This document shows positions 58,267 to 64,000 of a stretch of DNA of 64,000 nucleotides, one piece after another. Source of the stretch: Chloranthus sessilifolius. Its lineage: Eukaryota; Streptophyta; Magnoliopsida; Chloranthales; Chloranthaceae. The notes below the pieces were generated by a model, which was not told the DNA's origin, did not search any database, and worked only from the letters and a program-made list of their open reading frames with translations. Each line of letters opens with the position of its first letter. Position 1 is the first letter of the stretch. The position numbers and the translations under genes are program-made. The DNA lies in NCBI GenBank assembly GCA_021018995.1, contig CM037591.1, positions 66,615,901-66,679,900 on the forward strand, written 5' to 3'.

Positions 58267-58662
58267 CCTTTAGATCCTGTATTTTGGTATTTTGTCTGAA
58301 TATTGTTTTGAATATTGGGCCCTAGGCCTTATTTTGTTCTTTTTGATATCACTCGAGGAACCATTATTGTGAACCTCTATTTTAGGTGATCGGATTGGCC
58401 ATCACCGGTGGTTCTTTTTGGTTCCTCACAGTGATATATCTAATTTTGTTATATGAAACATTTGTTTTTGGATTAACAATGTTGCCTCTGTCTTTAGACC
58501 TTTGTTTATGTTGCCGGCTTCTGTTTGTTACGGCTTATTGAGAAATCAATAAGTTGATGAACCGGCCTTTCCTATACCTTAGGGATTGGAAAAGTCGGGT
58601 CGTCACATCGGAACTATAGCTTCCAAGAATAATAAAAAATAAAGTAAAATTCTATGTAATAT

Positions 58663-58926
58663 CTTGCGCAAGCGAGCACTATTAATCGCTCGAGCGATTA
58701 CTCAACCTCGCTCGAGCGATCATAAACGAGGCTCCTACTATCGCGCGAGCGATTATAAACGAGGCCTTTTAACTTCACACGATGCTCGCTCGAGCGATCT
58801 TCCTCTTCACAAAGTTTCTCTCTCATGCGAGGCCAGAACTTTTTCTCTTATATATTTTGTCCTTCCTTGCTCGAGCGAGCTATTTTAACCGCTCGAGCGA
58901 GGAGCGATGACAGTAATTGCTCGATC
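58663..58926. repeat. Palindrome cluster in LTR D (CGCTCGAGCG type)
   Basis: About eight copies: CTTGCGCAAGCGAG, ATCGCTCGAGCGATT, CCTCGCTCGAGCGAT, ATCGCGCGAGCGATT, GCTCGCTCGAGCGAT, GCTCGAGCGAGC, CCGCTCGAGCGAGG. The motif equals that of LTR A and is close to that of LTR B. Confidence 0.88.
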
Positions 58927-59430
58927 ATTTCGAGAACTACCTCCTACCTCATTTAATACCCTATTTAACATTAAAATAATTCAACTAACCATTAATACCT
59001 TATTTAAAATATATATAAACATTAAACATACTTTAGATCAATCTCTTCTAGATTTGATCCAAGATCAACCATACAAAAGAGGGTTTCAAAACCCTTCCTC
59101 CAAACCCCTTCTTGATCCTTCCCAAGCTCTCTAGACTAAGGAATCTTCTTCACTCTCTCATCACCATCACCTTCATCCCATATATTAGAAATCCCTAAGG
59201 TGAATCTCACCTTCTTCTCAAGGATCTTCCTATTTCTAGTTTTCTTTTAATAAAACTATTTTTCTTTTTCTTCTTTCTCCCTATCTCTCTCTCTTTCTAA
59301 GCTCAACTAGACAAGTATGGGAGACTCCTCTCTTTTCTCTCACATACTTTAACTAGTGTGCTAACCACACATATACCTCCTACGTGTTTTGCACCCACTT
59401 GGCCTACTTGCCAAACATATACACCCAAGA

Positions 59431-59431
<1 letters not shown>

Positions 59432-59508
<77 letters not shown>
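59432..59508. repeat. (AT)n microsatellite
   Basis: About 38 AT dinucleotides near the outer end of LTR D. It gives spurious Ile-Tyr frames on both strands. Confidence 0.95.
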
Positions 59509-59511
<3 letters not shown>

Positions 59512-59732
59512 TTTTAGCTTTCTTGTGCACCACAAATGCCATAGCACTATTCATGGCACACGTGACTTGTACGGTACACGAAAGTCATGAACGATTTTAT
59601 GTTGCCTATGACAAGATTATACAGTGGCGAAGCTTTAGTACTACTAATAGATGATGATCCAAGGATGCATTCTTCACATGAACGAAAATTTTTGTACCAA
59701 GGTAATTCAAAATTTTAATTATTTTATAGGGC

Positions 59733-59987
59733 ACTTTAGAAAAACAACCTTAAAAAATAAACGTTTTAGCAAAAAATTCAGAACTTAAACGTTTTTAAAA
59801 AAAATGCTTTCACGATTTTTTAAAGTTCTGAAATCCGTGAAAACATTAATTTTTAAATGAGAATTTGAGATCTCACAGATCTCAGAACTTCAAAAAATCA
59901 TGAAAGCATTGTTTTTTAAAAAAAGTTTAAGTTCTAGATTTTTTGCTAGAATGTTTGTTTTTAAGCTTGTTTTTCTAATTTTCCCTA
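59733..59987. mobile_element. Foldback element, about 110-bp arms
   Basis: AAAAACAACCTTAAAAAATA ... ATGCTTTCACGATTTTTTAA ... GTTCTGAAATC pairs with the right half, whose complement is AAAAACAAGCTTAAAAACAA ... ATGCTTTCATGATTTTTTGA. The whole 255 bp folds on itself. No target duplication is evident and the family is unknown. Confidence 0.65.
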
Positions 59988-59989
59988 TT

Positions 59990-60786
59990 TTTTATATTTT
60001 AGTAATAAACTAAATCACTCACAAGTACCACCTTAAACTCAAGTTTGGGTGTCATGTCGGCATATATGAGGTTAAACCAAGATGGTCAAAAAAAAATATT
60101 GACCACCATTAGATGAATGGCCAATGAGTTTAAAAATGAAAGGTAAAATGCTTTATTATTTCACCAAAAACAAAGTCTGAAAAAAATATTATTTTCTTTT
60201 TAAAGCCTTTTAGATTCTATTCAATAATCTAAGTGAAAGTTGGAAATTTAAGGTGGATTTGATTTAATAATTCGAAATATCTTGTTTGATTGCCTTTTAA
60301 AGATGTAGAACTGAAGTCATATGAAGCTTACTTGTGGAATTTACTTCTACCCACCATGAAACCTTTGAACTGACATATCCATTAGGTTACTTTATCATTT
60401 TATATCTCAATGTGTGGAATTGAAATTAGGTGGGATCCACTTGTAATTTTCTTAAGTATTCAATTTGGTTAGAAATATTCTTTTCTAGATTGTAATTTCA
60501 TAAAAGTCATTTCTCAAATATTCTAGAAGTCAATTTTCATAAAGTTTAACATGAAGTTATAAATTTACTTCCCACAATTGAATTCTGAGTTAAAGGAGAG
60601 GAAAAACTTAGGGTAAAAGGTGTGAGGAGGCACTTAAAGTGTCATGTAGCATCTAAAGTAGGGGTTGGACTACTGAAGTGTCTCTTGGGAAAAGACCATA
60701 GACCTTTTTCATTTATTATCATGGAGTCTTGTCTTTCCCAATTGGTGAAAGTAAGTTGAAATTTGAACCATTATATTCAAGTGAAG

Positions 60787-60865
<79 letters not shown>

Positions 60866-61780
60866 GATAAACTAAATAAAGGTAGGAAATATAAGCAAGG
60901 GGAGTTTGATGTGTTGGAAAGATGTTGGCATAATGAAAGCCTAAAAGGGGGTTGGCTTGCAAAGTCACGTGGCTGATGGCCTTTTTAGGATTACGTAATC
61001 CTCCCTAATGATTTCGGGCACAGGTGTCATGTGCATGCGCGGCTTCCAAACATGCGTATTGGATGGCAATTATAGCTTTTACTACTTGGAAAAGAGTTGG
61101 CAATGTGTGATCGGGCCATGCAACCCAACCATAACAAGGGTGGGTGTGCTTGTAGCGTAAATTGATTTCTACTTTTTCTTGTGTCGTACCGCTATAGTAA
61201 GAAAATGATGTTTTGGCTCACAATTGGTGTTTTTTCACTATTACACTAAAATCTATATTTTTCCTCTGATTTATCTCTCTTATGGACTGATTTTCTAGAA
61301 GTATTTGCCTATTTCTGGAGCTTTGGAGTAAAGAAAAGCTTAAAAGTTTATATAAACCTCATATCAAAATTGGGTGAATCCAATGAGGAAGCTATAATTT
61401 TCAGTGTAGCAGAAGAATACACAAGATATTGTGTGTGTAGGATTGCTTGCCTTTTCTTTTAAAAAAAAGGAATAACTGATTTTGGAATTTAGTTTGTTTC
61501 TGCTGTATTATATTTAATCCATTTTATAATATCTATAGAACAGTATCTATATAATCTTAACCTTTTGGCATCCACACAGAATGTGTTGAATGTCTTTTCC
61601 CTCAATTTTTGAGGAACTTATTTGTTGTTTCGGCAATAATTATATATGAATTGAATATAACTCCCCTTCATTGCAGTCCTGACTTTAACATTCTGTTGAG
61701 TCCATTTTCAATATCTAATTTGAGCAACTTCTCTGGCTGGTCTCGATGGGAGCTGAACATTGAATATATTTACTATTTCC
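59990..61780. other. AT-rich DNA without genes; (AT)n tract at 60788-60861
   Basis: Apart from a ~36-unit AT microsatellite, no element termini or exon-like frames were recognised. Confidence 0.5.
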
Positions 61781-61787
61781 TTTTAAG

Positions 61788-62294
61788 GTTGTTGAGAATG
61801 TCAATGGAATCATGGGGCCAGCGTTGATTGGAATGATATTTTTTCTAACATTTTTCATTTTTTCATACTCATTTTTGGTTTGCGCTTTGGTTTTCAATGA
61901 AATGCCTCTGGTTATACTACAGCTTAATTCACTACCATCCACTAACCATGAACTAAAAATCCTATAATCTGTTTAATTTCTTGATTTGGCAAGTGAAGTC
62001 ACTCTAATTTTAGCAGGCTTGGAGGTATTTTACTTTATAATCCCTTTTAAGTTTAGAGGCATACTTTATAAGGGTATTAACATTCCTTTGGAAAAATTGA
62101 TGGGATGAAAAGAAACCATCAATTTCTCAAATAGGCTATTATAGAGTATGAGTTCTTTAAAGCGGTAGTCTGTGCATTGGGCTCACATGATTGAATATTG
62201 ATGCCTATATTTTCATATTGTTTCTCAATAGGATCCTACGGAGCAAATTAAAATTGATAACTTCATGGTGCAACAGCTTGATGGAGTGGATTAG
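61788..62294 (+). pseudogene. Enolase fragment, two broken exons
   Basis: 61788-61835 reads VVENVNGIMGPALIGM after an acceptor-like CTTTTAAG. 62232-62294 reads DPTEQIKIDNFMVQQLDGVD then TAG after an acceptor TCTCAATAG. Both match adjacent exons of plant enolase (2-phosphoglycerate to phosphoenolpyruvate, glycolysis), in the correct order and spacing. The first exon has no GT donor: ATG is followed by ATATTT. The second hits a stop where the family continues NEWGWCKQK. No other enolase exons were found in the window, so this is a pseudogene fragment. Confidence 0.75.
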
Positions 62295-62299
62295 GGATA

Positions 62300-63080
62300 T
62301 TTGGTTGACATTGCTTGTAGGTGTGTGTAATTGGAGGAGATGATTGTATTTCCTTATTGGTTTTTGTATTCGAATATGATTTGTGATAAACGTGAGATAT
62401 TGATAGATATCTTTTGTGAAATTATAGGTTTCTTTGTATTTAATTAGTTGAGAATGATTGCGGAGTTTTTGTATGTAATGAGATAGTTCTATTTCCTTAT
62501 TGCATTTCTTTTTTATGCATGTTTCTTAGTTTGGATTGATCATTCGTATTTTTATGTAATTTCAGGAGATACTTGCATGTCCTTTGTGGGTGTACATATG
62601 CGTGTGGGTGCATGTGTGCGGGGTTGTTGGTGCATGTGCTCTTTCATGCTTTCGCCTTACTGGTTTCTAAAACTAAGATGTATCAAATGATGTGTCTTTG
62701 TATCAAATGAGATTTAATCCATGGATCAGAGATTGTTTGCATTTGTTGGTTACTCAAGTGGTGGGGAGTGAGTGGTTGGGTTCAACCTGATATCTATTTC
62801 CTTTTTTGCAATTGTTAGCTACTGACAGATCAAAGATTGCATGTGTATTCAAGCTGAATTTTTCGAATCTGCCTATAAAACAGTCACTGGTGCAAATCTG
62901 CAGGTTATTTAGAGCATTATTCAATGATAAATGACTTTATTCTTATAACTTGAACAATCTTTATATATTTAATAAGATCTCTAAGATCATTGGAACTTCT
63001 AATTTGATTTTTGTTGATATTTATTATTTCTTTATTTTATTTACTTTTTTTTTATCTATTAAAGACCTGAGTATATCGAA
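62300..63080. other. Gene-free DNA
   Basis: T-rich, intron-like sequence. No downstream enolase exon or element border was recognised. Confidence 0.4.
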
Positions 63081-63094
63081 TTTTTATAATTGTT

Positions 63095-63530
63095 GAGTTT
63101 GGGTCTATATGCATTTCAGGATGCGTGTCTATATCCATTCAAATGGTTGAGATTCATGTACATGTATTTTAATGGCTATTGTTTTCGGTTCAAATGCATT
63201 CATCAAGTTTGGATCTCATACATTTGAATGACTTAGATTTCATTCTACCTGCTATTTAATAGTTGCTATTATGGGTCTATATGCATTTTAAGATCAAGTT
63301 TGGGTCTATGTTAATTTTAATGGCTGACATTTGGGTCTCAATCTATTTTGATTGTTAAAATCTAGGTCTTCGTGCATTTTAAAGGTTTTTGTTTTGGGTC
63401 TAAAGGCATTATAGTTTTAAGTTTAATTCTATGTGCATTTTACTGGCTGAGATTCGGGTTTATATGCATTTTAATGTTGAGATTTTGGGTCTTGGATGTA
63501 TTCTAATGGGGTTTGGGTTTATATCCAACA
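63095..63530 (+). repeat. Degenerate minisatellite, unit about 30-36 bp
   Basis: About a dozen variants of GAGATTTGGGTCTATATGCA plus TTTTAATGGCT follow one another: GGGTCTATATGCATTTC, GGGTCTATATGCATTTTAA, GGTCTTCGTGCATTTTAAA, GGGTTTATATGCATTTTAAT. The units are strongly diverged. Confidence 0.7.
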
Positions 63531-63638
63531 GTGGATGTTCATAGGCATAATTTCAGGCTTGTAGCTTTACAATGCAAAGCGAAGAGGTGATGGATTTGAA
63601 CTTTGTTTCTTTTTATAGGCCAACTGAGGTTTTTATCA

Positions 63639-63670
63639 TCAACTCTCTCTCTCTCTCTCTCTCTCTCTTT
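63639..63670. repeat. (CT)n microsatellite
   Basis: About 14 CT dinucleotides. The final 330 bp beyond it show nothing recognisable. Confidence 0.9.
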
Positions 63671-64000
63671 ATTCTTTTAATTCATAAGTTTTTTATCATT
63701 AACAACACAATTTTCCTGTAAGCCTATAGAAAGATGCTTTCCTAGATGCATTCTTGTTTGTATTGGTAAGAATGATATGAATTATAAGCAGTTAATTTTT
63801 ATCCTTTTTATTGTGTAACATGACAGGGATTAGAGAAGTCAAGTGCTTCCTGAGGAGCTACAACTTCTAATGAGCTTTTAACATGCTTTTGACGTTTACA
63901 ATTATACATATACTTTTTTTTTTGCTTTTATGATCAAGTAATGGAAGGGTCTGCCACTAGACTAGATGTTGCCATGTTTAATGTATTTCTTCATGAATCT

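Larger units (their letters stand above)
56357..58607 (+). mobile_element. Solo LTR E (Tekay/Del-like gypsy) inside LTR D
   Basis: It runs TGTAATATCCCTG ... AGTCGGGTCGTCACA, 2251 bp, flanked by a perfect TCGGA duplication (56352-56356 and 58608-58612). It carries a predicted donor CAAGAG|GTATGC at 56963/56964, a palindrome cluster 57111-57288, a block near 57820-57905 nearly identical to one in LTR A, and an acidic frame 58180-58266. Confidence 0.95.
54138..59550 (-). mobile_element. Tekay/Del-like gypsy element D: 5' LTR, primer site and gag start (split by solo LTR E)
   Basis: On the minus strand the LTR ends ...GGGCTGTCACA at 54572. It is followed at once by the primer binding site TTGGTATCAGAGCC (initiator tRNA-Met, 54570-54557) and by a gag start at about 54433 (SFKGRGRPRGG, then RGASGNSGQESQDQEEGRE), truncated at 54138. 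The LTR continues to the right through 58608-59550 after solo LTR E. Its outer end, among (AT)n repeats, could not be fixed. Landmarks: donor at 59031, palindromes 58926-58663, acidic exon 55406-55303. Confidence 0.82.

Noticed and set aside
62881-62910. Possible next enolase exon (GGTGCAAAT, as in the LGANA block)
   Set aside because: The match is only about three codons and does not continue.

Overview
This is a TE-dominated stretch of an angiosperm nuclear genome. The evidence is GT-AG introns, two recognisable plant nuclear genes, and the mix of Copia, Ty3/gypsy (Tekay/Del-like, Athila-like, Tat-like), CACTA, Mutator-like and hAT elements. The sequence alone does not fix the species; nothing in it points to a grass. 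Only three host-gene signals were found: the last two exons of a UDP-sugar pyrophosphorylase gene (+, 3709-4197), a complete two-exon nuclear ndhM gene for a chloroplast NDH subunit (-, 19725-20422), and a broken enolase fragment (+, 61788-62294).

Layout. 1-3708 is intron or upstream DNA of the UDP-sugar pyrophosphorylase gene, with a degenerate ~130 bp repeat and three MITEs. 4.2-7.2 kb holds a minisatellite and short tandem duplications. 7.2-10.5 kb is a gypsy LTR plus remnant (LTR F). 10518-18845 is a complete but dead Copia element with a CTTAA target duplication. Its RNase H gene is split by a solo gypsy LTR (A), and one of its LTRs carries a CACTA MITE that itself carries a Mutator-like MITE. 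19.7-20.4 kb is ndhM. 20.5-30.5 kb is MITE-rich, with solo LTR B. 30.65-32.1 kb is a deleted Copia. 32.1-48.3 kb is an Athila-like element (#3) whose 3' LTR is split by a second, complete, pol-less Athila-like element (#1) and whose interior holds solo LTR C. 48.3-51.7 kb is a third Athila-like element (#2) in opposite orientation, cut by a Tat-like LTR (H). 54.1-59.5 kb is the 5' end of a Tekay-like element (D) split by solo LTR E. 59.6-64 kb is quiet DNA with a foldback element, AT microsatellites, the enolase fragment and a degenerate minisatellite.

Most striking signal. Nearly every long terminal repeat here, from four unrelated lineages, contains a cluster of short palindromes. The architecture is the same but the palindrome differs from family to family: GCTCGAGC, CGCCGCGGCG, TCGACCGGTCGA, AATCGTA/TACGATT, and a 13-bp-arm stem-loop. 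In the six Tekay-like LTRs a conserved splice acceptor is followed by a short acidic reading frame (D-x-D-Y ... E-E-E ... stop). Five of the six share the same splice phase. In four, the palindrome cluster begins about 105-150 nt downstream of a predicted 5' splice site. This looks like a recurrent, little-described feature of LTR organisation and is the best candidate for follow-up.
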